From the NCBI GenBank assembly GCA_050746125.1, contig JBOGKX010000002.1, positions 58,168-122,167 on the forward strand: DNA of 64,000 nt. The letters are read 5' to 3'. A program made the translations under genes and the position numbers. The notes under the pieces are model-generated. The model ran no database searches. It saw only the letters and a list, made by a program, of their open reading frames with translations, and had not been told where the DNA came from. This document shows, piece after piece, positions 8,560 through 16,738 of the stretch (positions are counted from its first letter, which is position 1; every line of letters begins with the position of its first letter). The stretch comes from JAJPKR01 sp050746125. GTDB lineage: Bacteria; Acidobacteriota; Terriglobia; Terriglobales; SCQP01.

Positions 8560-8748
8560 GCCACCCAATTTCTGCGCCGGCACCGGACATCGGAGCCACC
8601 ATTGGGTCCCATGGCTGGCTTATGGGATGGCCGCGCTCATCGGCGGTTCCCGCCTCACCCTGCAGCGCATTTCCCCTCCGATATCTTCGCCGGGGGCGTG
8701 CTCGGTTATGCCATCGGTCATTTCGTCGTGATGCGCCGGGACGACTAG
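8560..8748 (+). pseudogene. 3' remnant of a PAP2-family phosphatase
   Basis: Two adjacent frames together read as the C-terminal end of a type 2 phosphatidic acid phosphatase. The first carries HHWVPWLAYGMAALIGGSRL and TLQR; after a one-base loss near 8670 the other carries HFPSDIFAGGVLGYAIGHF and ends at TAG 8746-8748. H-x-P-S-D is the terminal catalytic-His motif of the family. The earlier PAP2 motifs are missing, so this is a truncated and frameshifted relic. Confidence 0.7.
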
Positions 8749-8779
8749 CCAGGCGCCGCGCGGCAAGAATGCCGTTCCT

Positions 8780-9058
8780 CTATCGTGGATGTCCGAGCTG
8801 GGGGTGCTTGCCCAAGTACTCATAGCGGGCGAGCAGCGCGCGCGCCGTCGCCGGCGTGATCCATCGCGGGCTGTCAGCGTCGTCGCGCAGCATCCTCGGC
8901 GCGGGCATAGCCGGACGCCAAACGAAGACCCCCGTGCAGCCGACCTGCTCGACGGACCCGGCGACGGGTATCGCGAACCGCTGACCGCGCCTCCAGTAAC
9001 ACGTCTTGCCGGTGTGTCCGGTGAAAAGGAGCGCGCGGGTTTGGCGAAGCCGGGACAT
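8780..9058 (-). CDS. Small protein of unknown function abutting a histidine kinase gene
   Basis: A 92-residue frame whose ATG (9058) follows the TAA of the kinase gene without a gap (TAA-ATG), which suggests translational coupling. It has one Cys-containing region (GKTCYWRRGQRF, VEQVGCTGVFVW) and a C-terminal helix (TPATARALLARYEYLGKHP). I do not recognise a family, and the short length and basic composition leave open that it is a gene fragment or chance frame. Confidence 0.35.
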   Translation of the reverse strand: MSRLRQTRALLFTGHTGKTCYWRRGQRFAIPVAGSVEQVGCTGVFVWRPAMPAPRMLRDDADSPRWITPATARALLARYEYLGKHPQLGHPR

Positions 9059-10450
9059 TTAGGCGGGGCGGGCAATTTCCTGGGCTTCGTGGGCGCGGGC
9101 GCCGGCCGGGCGGGCCTGCAAGGGCAACGTCAGCCGCGCTTGGCAGCCGCCCTGGGGCCGGTTCTCGAGAGACAGGCTGCCGCCGTGGGCTTCGGCGATC
9201 TGGCGGCTGACGAGCAGGCCGATGCCGGAGCCGGCGGGCTTGGTGGTGAAAAACGGCACGAAGAGATTTTGCAGATTAGCGAGGCCGGGGCCGTCGTCCT
9301 CGACGACGATTTCAACCCGCCCATCGACCGCGCGCCAGCTTACCCGCACCGGCGGCGCGGCCCGGGAGCGAATAGCGACTTGCGGTTCGAGAACGGCATC
9401 GGCGGCATTTTTGACCAAATTGATCAAGAGCTGCTCGAGCTGATCGGGATCGGCAGCGAGCGTCAGATCGGGGCCGGCGAGCACGCCGACGGCGACGCGC
9501 GGCTCCAATTCGGCGACGCGTCGCACGACCGGCCCCAACTGCATGGCGCGAATTTTGGGCTTAGGCAGGCGGGCCCAGCGCGTGTAGGCGCTCATAAAAC
9601 GGCTGAGCGCTTCGGCGCGGCTGGCGATGATGCCGAGGCCGTGCTCCATGTCGGCGCGCCAATCCACGGGCGGGGGCGACATCTTGAGCAACTGGTCGAG
9701 GCTATCGGCCAAGGAGTGGATGGGGGCCAGGGAGTTATTCAACTCATGGCCGAGCACGCGGATTAGGCGCTGCCAGGCCTGGCGCTCTTCTTCGCGCAGG
9801 GCGCGGCTGAGGTCGGTGAGGACCAAGAGCTGATGCACGCGGCCGCCTTCGCGGAATTGGCCGCGGCGCAATTCCCAGCGCCCGGCGCGGTCGGGAAAGG
9901 GCAGGAGCAAGGTGCGGGCGGGCTCGCCGGCCAGGCAGGCGGCCAGGCCGAGGGCACGCGCGGTTTGCCCTAACAACCCCTCGCGATCGCCGCCGAGCAG
10001 GCGCTCGCCGGAGCGATTGACGAGGGTCAACTGGCGGTCGGGGTTAAAGGCGAAAACGGCGACGTCCACCTCGGCCATGATCTTTTCCAGCAAGGCGGTG
10101 GCCTCGAGCGCGCCCAAGCGCTGCTCGCGCAAGATGGCGCCGAGCGAATTGATCTCGAAAAGCACCTCGCCCAGAGCATCGTCATGGCCGGCGCCGCGGG
10201 CGCGCAGCGAGAAATCGCCTTCCCGCAGGGCGGCGAGCAAATTCGAGAGGGTTTGCAGGGGAAAGACGACGCGGCCGCGCGCGGCTTCGGCGCAGCTCAG
10301 CCAGAAGCCGACCAGCAGAACGGTGAGAGTCCACTGCAAGCGCAGCGTATGAGAGCCGGTCCAGAGCAGGATCTCGGCGACGACCACCGCCGGCAGGCCG
10401 GCCAACAGAGCTAGGAGAAAGATGCGGAGATCGTGACGAAGGCGGGGCAT
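9059..10450 (-). CDS. NtrY-like sensor histidine kinase
   Basis: A 463-residue membrane kinase. Two hydrophobic helices lie near residues 8-28 and 38-55, followed by a HAMP-like stretch (RGRVVFPLQTLSNLLAALREGDF), a PAS-like region (FAFNPDRQLTLVNRSGERLLG) and a HisKA box with the phospho-acceptor His235 in RVLGHELNNSLAPI. The HATPase domain follows, with N box NLVKNAADAV, G1 EDDGPGL, F box FVPFFTTKPAGSGIGL and G2. The HELNNSLAPI form and short periplasmic loop match NtrY/PilS-like kinases that pair with sigma-54 NtrC-type regulators. No response regulator gene is adjacent on either side, so it is an orphan in this window. The start is ATG 10450. Confidence 0.92.
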   Translation of the reverse strand: MPRLRHDLRIFLLALLAGLPAVVVAEILLWTGSHTLRLQWTLTVLLVGFWLSCAEAARGRVVFPLQTLSNLLAALREGDFSLRARGAGHDDALGEVLFEINSLGAILREQRLGALEATALLEKIMAEVDVAVFAFNPDRQLTLVNRSGERLLGGDREGLLGQTARALGLAACLAGEPARTLLLPFPDRAGRWELRRGQFREGGRVHQLLVLTDLSRALREEERQAWQRLIRVLGHELNNSLAPIHSLADSLDQLLKMSPPPVDWRADMEHGLGIIASRAEALSRFMSAYTRWARLPKPKIRAMQLGPVVRRVAELEPRVAVGVLAGPDLTLAADPDQLEQLLINLVKNAADAVLEPQVAIRSRAAPPVRVSWRAVDGRVEIVVEDDGPGLANLQNLFVPFFTTKPAGSGIGLLVSRQIAEAHGGSLSLENRPQGGCQARLTLPLQARPAGARAHEAQEIARPA

Positions 10451-10485
10451 AGGCCTCGGCCTTATCAGGTTACGCCTTTAACGTA

Positions 10486-10680
10486 GGCGGGGCGATAAGC
10501 GTCGCATCGCCGCTTTGCTTGGCGCTCCGCTGCGCTGCGCTTGCCGGTCGCTCGGCCTCCTTCACGTACATCTGGGTACGCTCAGTCGGCCTCGCTCCCG
10601 CCGCCTCGCGCCGCACATGGCTCATAGCTCATGGTTCATGGCTCACGGCTCATAATTCATGGGTCATGGCTCGCGGCTTA
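10486..10680 (+). repeat. Repeat-filled spacer: element B, a CGTAC inverted repeat and GCTCATGG low-complexity run
   Basis: Element B (GGCGGGGCGATAAGCGTCGC) lies at 10486-10510. It is followed by a stretch with an inverted CGTAC/GTACG pair and then by an imperfect ~10-bp tandem array (CATGGCTCATAGCTCATGG type) at 10616-10680. The whole 10451-10712 gap holds no gene that I can see. Confidence 0.6.
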
Positions 10681-10712
10681 AAGTCGGCGGCTCGTGGGCG
10701 GCCGCATGCCGG

Positions 10713-11681
10713 CTAATCAATGCGAATCGAGCCGGAACTGGTGCGGGCTACGATACTGGCGCCGTGACCGGGAGCCGTCTCGCGCAGATAGCCGTGCAGT
10801 TCGTGGCGACTGACCGCGCCCTGGACGGTAAGCGGCACGTTGGTGTCGATTCGGCCGGAAGCGGTAAACAGGTCCACTTCGGCCGCCGCTTGCGCGGGCA
10901 GGTGCAGGCTGATGCCGCCCGAGCCGCTGCGCGCCTCCCAGCGGGCGGAGGACGGCAGCGCGCCGGCAATGCTGATGGTGCCGCTGCCGGTGTCGGCATT
11001 GACCCCGACGGCGGCGTCGCTGACGTGAATGTTGCCGCTGCCGGTCGAGGCGCGCACTTCCCCGCCGGCGCCGGCAATGACGATCGAACCGCTGCCGGCG
11101 GAGGCGTGAGCCGCGCCCCCGGCGCTGTCAATCTCGACGTCGCCGCTGCCGGTAGAGGCGCGAGCCGCGCCCTTGACGCCGGCAATCGTGGTGTTGCCGC
11201 TGCCGGTTTGGGCGCTGGCATCGCCGCCAATCTGCCGCAAGGTGACCGAGCCCGAGCCGCTGGAGGCACGCACGGTGCCGGCGAGGCCGGTCACGGTGTC
11301 ACTGCCGGAGCCGCTGCTGGCCCGCAGCGTGGTCTCGGCCGGGGTCACGATCTCGAAGGAAATCGAGACGTTGCGTCCTAAATCGCCGCTCAGCTTGCCG
11401 ATCTCGATGATGTTGCCCTCCTGGTGGACGGGCGGATTGCTTTCGATTTCGCGCACGCGGCTTTGGTCACGGCCGCGGATGCGAGCGTGGATCGTGACCG
11501 TGCCGGCGGCGCCCGGGCTTACCTGAATGGAGCCGGAGCCAGTCTGGACGGTCATCTCGACCGGGCCGCTGACGGTGAGCGTACGCTGAAACGAGCCTTC
11601 GTAATTGCCCCAATCGAAGCCGGCGACGGCGAGGGCCAGAGACAGAACGAGGCCGAGAAAAACAAGGCGCGAACGTGGCAT
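10713..11681 (-). CDS. DUF4097 family secreted beta-helix-like protein
   Basis: A 322-residue protein with a signal peptide (MPRSRLVFLGLVLSLALAVA). The rest is built of short strand repeats of the form (A/V)-S-(T/S)-G-S-G-x-(I/V), roughly every 18-20 residues, typical of DUF4097 'putative adhesin' domains that fold as a beta-helix or stacked strands. No enzyme motif is visible. ATG 11681 is chosen since GAGGAAA lies 9 bases upstream; the in-frame GTG at 11696 overlaps that site. In Acidobacteriota such genes often sit near anti-sigma or PspC-like genes, but none is present here. It is probably exported to the periplasm or surface; its role is unknown. Confidence 0.85.
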   Translation of the reverse strand: MPRSRLVFLGLVLSLALAVAGFDWGNYEGSFQRTLTVSGPVEMTVQTGSGSIQVSPGAAGTVTIHARIRGRDQSRVREIESNPPVHQEGNIIEIGKLSGDLGRNVSISFEIVTPAETTLRASSGSGSDTVTGLAGTVRASSGSGSVTLRQIGGDASAQTGSGNTTIAGVKGAARASTGSGDVEIDSAGGAAHASAGSGSIVIAGAGGEVRASTGSGNIHVSDAAVGVNADTGSGTISIAGALPSSARWEARSGSGGISLHLPAQAAAEVDLFTASGRIDTNVPLTVQGAVSRHELHGYLRETAPGHGASIVARTSSGSIRID

Positions 11682-11742
11682 GGGCGATTTCCTCACTGGT
11701 CAAAGACGCAGCCGGAGCCGCGAGGTAAGCCGCAAACCAACG

Positions 11743-12645
11743 CTATTCAACCACGGCGGGGGCGGGGACGCGCAAACCGGCCCACTTTTCGAGCAGGGTC
11801 AAGGAGGCGACGTAGTCGGCCCCGGCCAGGCCCTCCTCGGCAGCCACGGCATAGATCTCCTCGACCGTCTCGAGCGCCGGAAGCTTCACGCGCAGCTCGC
11901 GGGCAAAATCGAGCATCAGGTGGATGTCCTTGAGCATCAACGCCAGGGGAAAATTGGGGGTGAAATCGCGGCGCTCGACGAAGGGGCCCTTGTACTCGAC
12001 CACGCCGGAGCGGAGCATGGTCGCGGCAATGATCTCAAGCATCTGCCGCGGCTGCACGCCGGCCTTTTCCGCCAGCACCAGGCCTTCGGCGAAGCCTTCG
12101 AAGATCAGGGCAATGTTCAAATTCATGGCCAGCTTGGCGGCCAGTCCCATGCCGTTGTCGCCGATATGAAACACGCGCTGGCCCATGGCCTGGAAGAGCG
12201 GATCGAGCCGCTCCATCGCTTCCTTGCGGCCGCCGGCAATGAACACCAACTCGCCGGCCTCGGCGCCGCGCTTCGAGCCGGTCACCGGGCAATCCACCAA
12301 ATCGGCGCCGCGGTCGCGCAGGCGGGCGGCGAAGTCGCGGCTGGCGGAGGGGGAAATCGTGCTGGAATCGGCGACCAGCAAGCCGGGACGCGCGACCCCC
12401 AAAACGCCATCATCGGCCAGCAATACGCGCTCGACTGCCGCCGTGTCGCTGACACAGATCCAGACGATGGAGCTATCGGCCGCGGCCTCGGCCGGGGAGA
12501 TCGCCACCCGGGCGCCGGCGGCATCTTGCAACGCCTGCGCCTTGGCGGCGGTGCGATTCCAAACCGTGACTTCGTGTCCAGCCTTGACCAGATTGGCGGC
12601 CATGGGGCCGCCCATGATGCCGGTGCCTAAAAATGCGACTTTCAT
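11743..12645 (-). CDS. NAD(P)-dependent beta-hydroxyacid dehydrogenase (GlxR/GarR/HIBADH family)
   Basis: A 300-residue cytosolic oxidoreductase. The Rossmann start is FLGTGIMGGPMAANLVKAGH, the substrate/catalytic stretch is DCPVTGSKRGAEAGEL, and the catalytic Lys lies in GMGLAAKLAMNLN. Members reduce or oxidise short beta-hydroxyacids such as tartronate semialdehyde, 3-hydroxyisobutyrate or succinic/glyoxylic semialdehydes. The sequence does not fix which; GLYR-type semialdehyde reductases are also possible. The start is ATG 12645. It stands alone between DUF4097 and a rightward pair, so context gives no pathway. Confidence 0.92.
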   Translation of the reverse strand: MKVAFLGTGIMGGPMAANLVKAGHEVTVWNRTAAKAQALQDAAGARVAISPAEAAADSSIVWICVSDTAAVERVLLADDGVLGVARPGLLVADSSTISPSASRDFAARLRDRGADLVDCPVTGSKRGAEAGELVFIAGGRKEAMERLDPLFQAMGQRVFHIGDNGMGLAAKLAMNLNIALIFEGFAEGLVLAEKAGVQPRQMLEIIAATMLRSGVVEYKGPFVERRDFTPNFPLALMLKDIHLMLDFARELRVKLPALETVEEIYAVAAEEGLAGADYVASLTLLEKWAGLRVPAPAVVE

Positions 12646-12817
12646 TCCCTCTCGCTCACTTTATAAAACTATCATGCGGCGACGGTGGGTGCGCGATAGG
12701 TTGAGCACCGCCGCGCCGGCGCGAGTCGCGCAAACATGCAGGCTGGCCTTACTGCCAGGCACCGCCGCCGCGGCGGCGCGGTAAACTGAGAGCGCCGGCG
12801 GCCCGCCGGCACATCGC

Positions 12818-13066
12818 ATGCCCAAGGCCAAAGTCGCCGCAGGACAGATCTGGCGCCAAGACGCATCGGGCGTCCACTATCTCATCACCCGCGTGTACAA
12901 CGAGCTGTTCGATCAGTACGCGATTTTGCGCCGCGTGGAGGGCGAGGAAACGATGCGCATAAAGGTGCGCGGCGGCGATCCGCAACACCCGCTGCCTGGC
13001 TTCACGCAAGAATCCGGAGAGTTCAATCTCGACGACGCCGCTTCCGGCGGCGGCGACCGCTCATGA
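12818..13066 (+). CDS. Small conserved hypothetical protein coupled to dedA
   Basis: An 82-residue acidic protein with no signal or membrane segment. The N-terminal half (AAGQIWRQDASGVHYLITRV, then YNELFDQYAILRRVEG) looks like a small beta-barrel, and a conserved-looking PLPGFTQESGEF segment precedes a polar tail. I recall similar short proteins in other Acidobacteriota but know of no function. Its stop overlaps the ATG of the DedA gene (ATGA at 13063-13066), so the two are translated from one message. Confidence 0.7.
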   Translation: MPKAKVAAGQIWRQDASGVHYLITRVYNELFDQYAILRRVEGEETMRIKVRGGDPQHPLPGFTQESGEFNLDDAASGGGDRS

Positions 13067-13716
13067 GCGGGCATTTGCTGAACCTGCTCGCCGGCTTCAT
13101 TCTCCATTCCATTTCGTCGCTCGGCTACGTAGGGATCCTGCTGCTGATGGCCATCGAGTCGGCGTGCATCCCACTGCCGTCGGAGATCACTCTACCCTTC
13201 GCCGGCTACCTGGCCTGGACCGGGCGCTTCGATCTGGCCGGGGTGGCCATCGTCGGCGCGCTGGGCTGCAACTTGGGCTCGGCCGTGGCTTACGAGGTAG
13301 GCGCGCGCGGCGGACGCTCCTGGACGGAACGCCATGGACGCTGGCTCTTATTGCGTCCCGACGATCTGACGCGCGTGGATCGCTGGTTCGCGCGCCACGG
13401 CGAGATCACGGTTTTCCTCTGCCGGCTGCTGCCGGTGTTTCGCACCTTCATCGCCCTGCCGGCCGGCATCGCCCGCATGCGCCTGGGCCGCTTTCACCTC
13501 TATACGTTCCTCGGCTCCTTGCCCTGGTGCTGGGCGCTGGCATACTTCGGCTTTCGGCTGGGCGCCAACTGGACGCAACTGCAAGGCGTTTTTCATCGCT
13601 TCGACGACGTCATTGTAGCGATCATCGCCGCCGGCCTGGCCTGGTTCATTTGGCATCATTGGCCGACGCGCCAAGCCATGGCGGCTCGGCCGGGTCCTCA
13701 AGGCAGAGACAATTAG
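13063..13716 (+). CDS. DedA family (SNARE-associated/VTT) membrane protein
   Basis: A 217-residue polytopic inner-membrane protein. The re-entrant loop signature (IESACIPLPSEITLPFAGYL) and the later F-L-C-R-L-L-P-V-F-R-T segment followed by PAGIARM are the two conserved DedA motifs; the acidic Glu and the Arg residues are intact. Known DedA proteins flip polyprenyl-phosphate carriers or phospholipids and support envelope homeostasis and polymyxin tolerance. The start ATG overlaps the preceding small gene. A possible terminator hairpin lies 170 bases downstream. Confidence 0.93.
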   Translation: MSGHLLNLLAGFILHSISSLGYVGILLLMAIESACIPLPSEITLPFAGYLAWTGRFDLAGVAIVGALGCNLGSAVAYEVGARGGRSWTERHGRWLLLRPDDLTRVDRWFARHGEITVFLCRLLPVFRTFIALPAGIARMRLGRFHLYTFLGSLPWCWALAYFGFRLGANWTQLQGVFHRFDDVIVAIIAAGLAWFIWHHWPTRQAMAARPGPQGRDN

Positions 13717-13884
13717 GCACCAAAAGTGACGGAAAACGTCGCAATGGGCTGCGGCGGAGGCTGCGCCGCGATGGATAATGCGAGCGTTTTCAATGGTGCG
13801 GGGGGCGGCGCTGTTTGGCCCTTGGCGTGCAATTTATGGAAGTGTCTTATCGGCCGCGTTACCGCGCGACGATCAGAAAGGAAA

Positions 13885-13916
13885 GGCCGGCTCATCCGGG
13901 GGGAAGCGAGCCGGCC
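13885..13916 (+). terminator. Candidate rho-independent terminator downstream of dedA
   Basis: A perfect 9-bp stem GGCCGGCTC/GAGCCGGCC has a 14-base loop and is followed by GTTCCCTTTT. The T run is short and interrupted, so it may be an imperfect terminator. The gap 13717-14249 holds no supported gene. Confidence 0.5.
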
Positions 13917-13931
13917 GTTCCCTTTTATGGC

Positions 13932-14240
13932 AGGCGCGGCGATAGGCTTCGGATAGCTTCGTCGTCAGTCGCTCGGGCCGGATCGGATACGTTGGTGTAT
14001 TCCTCCCGCCCCTCGCCGCCTGCAGCCTCGCCCTGCTCACTACTCCCACCCCAAGGCGCGCCGCTGCGCCTCGGGGACCCCGGGCTCGCCCCGCTCCGGC
14101 GTGGTTAGCCGGCAGGGACCCGCCCTGCGGAATTTCGCGGGACCTCTTCGGCGCTTCGCTGCGCTGCGCATTCCCCCTCGATCTCGGCTTGCTGGATTTT
14201 CGGCGGGAGGCCCGCGGGCTGTCGCCAGTTGCCGCGATAA
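13932..14240 (+). repeat. Element B plus diverged element A copy
   Basis: Element B (GGCGCGGCGATAGGCTTCGG) at 13932-13963 is followed by a degenerate element A. H1 is at 14049-14076 (CCCC-A-AGGCGC / GCGCCT-C-GGGG), so its stem pairs differ from other copies but still match. The H2 region is decayed (GGAATTTCGC), and a GCCAGTTGCCGCG end survives at ~14220-14235. Confidence 0.6.
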
Positions 14241-14249
14241 GCTTGAAGG

Positions 14250-15380
14250 ATGCGGATCGGCATCACCTGCTATCCCACCTATGGCGGGAGCGGCATCGTG
14301 GCCACCGAGTTGGGCCGGGAATTGGCGCAACGCGGGCACGAGGTCCACTTCATCAGCTACGCGCAGCCGATTCGCCTGGATCCCGAACAGCCCGGCATCT
14401 ATTTCCACGAGGTCGAGGTTTCGAACTACCCGCTCTTCGACTACCCGCCCTATACGCTGGCGCTGGCCTCGAAGATGGGCGAGGTGGCCGAATCGGCGGG
14501 GCTCGATCTGCTGCACGTGCATTACGCGATTCCGCACTCGGTGAGCGCCTATTTGGCGCGGGCCATGAGCGCGCGGCGGCTGCCTTTCATCACCACCCTG
14601 CACGGCACCGACATCACGCTGGTGGGCATCGATCGCGGCTACTTGCCGATCACGCGCTTCGCGATCGACAGCAGCGACGGGGTGACGGCCATCTCCGAAT
14701 ACCTGCGGCAAAGGACGGCGGCGGAGTTCGAGGTGCGGCATCGCATCGACGTGATCCCGAATTTCGTGAACTGCGAGCAGTACTTTCGGCGCGAGCTGCC
14801 GGAACTGCGGGCCCGGTATGCCGCCCCCGACGAGCCCTTGCTGGTGCACCTGTCGAACTTTCGCCCGGTCAAGCGAGTGATCGACGTGGTGGAGATTTTC
14901 GCGCGCGTGGCGCGGCGGCTGCCGGCGCGGCTGATCATGATCGGCGACGGCCCGGAGCGCGCCAACGCCGAGCACCGCGCCCGCTGCCTACGCATCGCCG
15001 ACCGGGCGATCTTCGTGGGCAAGCAAGACCGCATTCACGAACTGCTCTCGATCAGCGATCTCATGCTGCTGCCGAGCGAAATGGAATCGTTCGGGCTGGC
15101 GGCGCTGGAAGCCATGGCTCATCAAGTTCCGGCGGTGGCCACGCAGGTGGGCGGCGTGCCGGAGGTCATCGAGGACGGAATCAGCGGCGTGCTGCGCCCG
15201 GTGGGCGATTTGGACGGCATGGCGACGGCGGCGCTCGAGCTGCTCGCGGCGCCGCAGCGGCTGCGGGCCATGGGCGAGCGCGCGCGCGAGCGCGCCGACG
15301 AGAAGTTTTGCGCCACCAAGATCATTCCCCGCTACGAAAAGCTTTACCGCAGCGTCTTGGACAAGGCGGTCTCCGCCTAG
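14250..15380 (+). CDS. bshA: N-acetyl-alpha-D-glucosaminyl L-malate synthase, bacillithiol biosynthesis
   Basis: A 376-residue GT-B, GT4-family glycosyltransferase that joins UDP-GlcNAc and L-malate, the first step of bacillithiol synthesis. Diagnostic BshA segments are visible: IGITCYPTYGGSGIVATELG at the start, HEVHFISYAQPIRL, LDLLHVHYAIPHSVSAYLA, the ITTLHGTDITLVG loop, VIPNFVNCEQYF, HLSNFRPVKRV and the sugar-nucleotide motif PSEMESFGLAALEAMA. The start is ATG 14250. Partners bshB and bshC are not in the window. Identification is strong because this GGSGIVATELG/HGTDITLVG combination is rarely seen outside BshA. Confidence 0.92.
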   Translation: MRIGITCYPTYGGSGIVATELGRELAQRGHEVHFISYAQPIRLDPEQPGIYFHEVEVSNYPLFDYPPYTLALASKMGEVAESAGLDLLHVHYAIPHSVSAYLARAMSARRLPFITTLHGTDITLVGIDRGYLPITRFAIDSSDGVTAISEYLRQRTAAEFEVRHRIDVIPNFVNCEQYFRRELPELRARYAAPDEPLLVHLSNFRPVKRVIDVVEIFARVARRLPARLIMIGDGPERANAEHRARCLRIADRAIFVGKQDRIHELLSISDLMLLPSEMESFGLAALEAMAHQVPAVATQVGGVPEVIEDGISGVLRPVGDLDGMATAALELLAAPQRLRAMGERARERADEKFCATKIIPRYEKLYRSVLDKAVSA

Positions 15381-15421
15381 GCGAGACGGGCTTATGATCG
15401 GATTTATATGGGACGGGAATC

Positions 15422-16102
15422 ATGATTCGCGGGCGGCAACTTGCGCGCCCCGTCCTGACTGCCACCGCCTTAGCGGTCTGGTCACTGGCGCTGGCCGCCG
15501 GCCAGCAGCCGGCGCCCACGCCGATGCCGGCGGGACCGCTGGCGCGATCGCTTTTCGCCTCGCTCGGGAACCTGCAAACCTCCTTGGCGGCGGTGAATCC
15601 GGAACGCTGGCGCGCCAAGCAGGCGGTGCGCGCTCAGTTCCAAACCGACCGCGCCGCGATTAACCGCAACCTGGTGGAAGCGCTGCCGAGTTTGGCGCTG
15701 AAGGTGGAGGGCGCGCCGCAGGACTTGGGCCGGGCTTTTCGCCTCTATCGAGACGCCGATGCCGTCTATTCGGTGGCGCTGCGCGTCGCCGATTTGACCG
15801 CCCGCTACGCGGACGCCAACCAATCGCAAGCGGTCTCGGCGGCGCTCGAGCAGGTGCATCGCAATCTCGACACGCTGGCCGACTATATCCAAGTCGCCGG
15901 CTCGGCGCAGAGCGCCGAACTGCTGCAACTGCGGGCGCAACACGACGCGCCGCCGCCAGCGCCGCCCAAGGCGGTGGTCATCGACAACGCCAACGCGCCG
16001 CCGCCCAGCCGCCACCACGCGACGCGCCGGAGCAGGAAAACGAAGAAAGCGGCGCCGAAGCCGAAGCCCAGCCCCACGCCGCCGCCCACGCCCCATCCCT
16101 AG
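15422..16102 (+). CDS. Secreted hypothetical protein with helical domain and basic Pro-rich tail
   Basis: A 226-residue protein. A signal peptide (LTATALAVWSLALAAG) is followed by a helical domain of ~130 residues rich in Ala/Leu/Arg (FASLGNLQTSLAAVNPERWR, AVYSVALRVADLTARYADAN). The C-terminal ~50 residues are low-complexity, Pro/Lys-rich and strongly basic (RRSRKTKKAAPKPKPSP). The layout suggests a periplasmic protein whose tail binds an anionic surface or polymer; that is inference. It is 41 bases downstream of bshA on the same strand and may share its transcript. No family recognised. Confidence 0.7.
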   Translation: MIRGRQLARPVLTATALAVWSLALAAGQQPAPTPMPAGPLARSLFASLGNLQTSLAAVNPERWRAKQAVRAQFQTDRAAINRNLVEALPSLALKVEGAPQDLGRAFRLYRDADAVYSVALRVADLTARYADANQSQAVSAALEQVHRNLDTLADYIQVAGSAQSAELLQLRAQHDAPPPAPPKAVVIDNANAPPPSRHHATRRSRKTKKAAPKPKPSPTPPPTPHP

Positions 16103-16120
16103 CGGCGCAGGCGGCTCGCG

Positions 16121-16149
16121 TTGACAACGCGGGCAGGGTCCGTTAACGT
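16121..16149 (+). promoter_or_regulatory. Promoter of the rplM-rpsI-rpsB-tsf-pyrH-frr cluster
   Basis: TTGACA (16121-16126), a 17-bp spacer and TAACGT (16144-16149). A leader of ~130 nt separates it from the rplM start. The leader is GC-rich and could fold, but I cannot match it to a known ribosomal-protein leader family. Confidence 0.65.
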
Positions 16150-16279
16150 AAGGAATTGTCCTGCCTGCGGTGTGTTCGCGGGGAGCCCTTTTCAGCCCGG
16201 AAGTAGGCGGCATGGCGGCGTCCGTCGGGTGGTGAATGGCCCTGACGGCGGCGTGGGGGCGGAAGAGCGTGAAACGACA

Positions 16280-16717
16280 ATGAGCACTTATTTCCCGCGA
16301 GCCAGCGAGCTCGAAGCGAAGTGGTACGTCGTGGATGCGGAAGGCCAAGTGCTGGGCCGGCTGGCGGCGCGCGTGGCGCGACTGCTGCGCGGCAAGGACA
16401 ATCCTCGCTACACGCCCTTTCTGAGCACCGGCGAACACGTGGTGATCATCAACGCCGCCAAGGTGAAGATCACCGGGCAAAAACTGGCGGCCAAGGAATA
16501 TCACCATTTCACCGGCTATCCCGGCGGGCTCAAGACGCGGTCGTTGCGCGATCGCATGAGCCGGCAGCCGGAGGAAGTGGTGCGCGACGCGGTCGAGGGC
16601 ATGCTGCCCAAGAACCGCCTGGGCAAGCATCTGGCCCGCCAGTTGCGCATTTATCGGGACGACAAGCATCCCCACGCCGCGCAGCAGCCGCAAGCGCGCA
16701 GCCTGGGGAAAGCGTAG
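16280..16717 (+). CDS. rplM: 50S ribosomal protein L13
   Basis: A 145-residue early-assembling large-subunit protein that binds 23S rRNA. Family landmarks are KWYVVDAEGQVLGRLAARVA, RYTPFLSTGEHVVIINA, YHHFTGYPGGLKTR and EGMLPKNRLG. I chose ATG 16280 because it gives the canonical length; the frame is open upstream through the leader and promoter. Residues after YRDDKHPHAAQQPQ form the usual short tail. It is the first gene of the housekeeping cluster and is followed after 21 bp by rpsI, the almost universal L13-S9 pair. Confidence 0.97.
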   Translation: MSTYFPRASELEAKWYVVDAEGQVLGRLAARVARLLRGKDNPRYTPFLSTGEHVVIINAAKVKITGQKLAAKEYHHFTGYPGGLKTRSLRDRMSRQPEEVVRDAVEGMLPKNRLGKHLARQLRIYRDDKHPHAAQQPQARSLGKA

Positions 16718-16738
16718 AAAAGGAAAGCCAAGGACATC

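Noticed and set aside
13726..13956. A 76-codon Gly/Cys-rich frame after dedA
   Set aside because: No ribosome site; it runs through the terminator-like hairpin and into a repeat.
16150..16279. Ribosomal-protein autoregulatory leader upstream of rplM
   Set aside because: The leader is long enough and GC-rich, but I could not match it to a known L13 or S2 leader, so no specific RNA is claimed.
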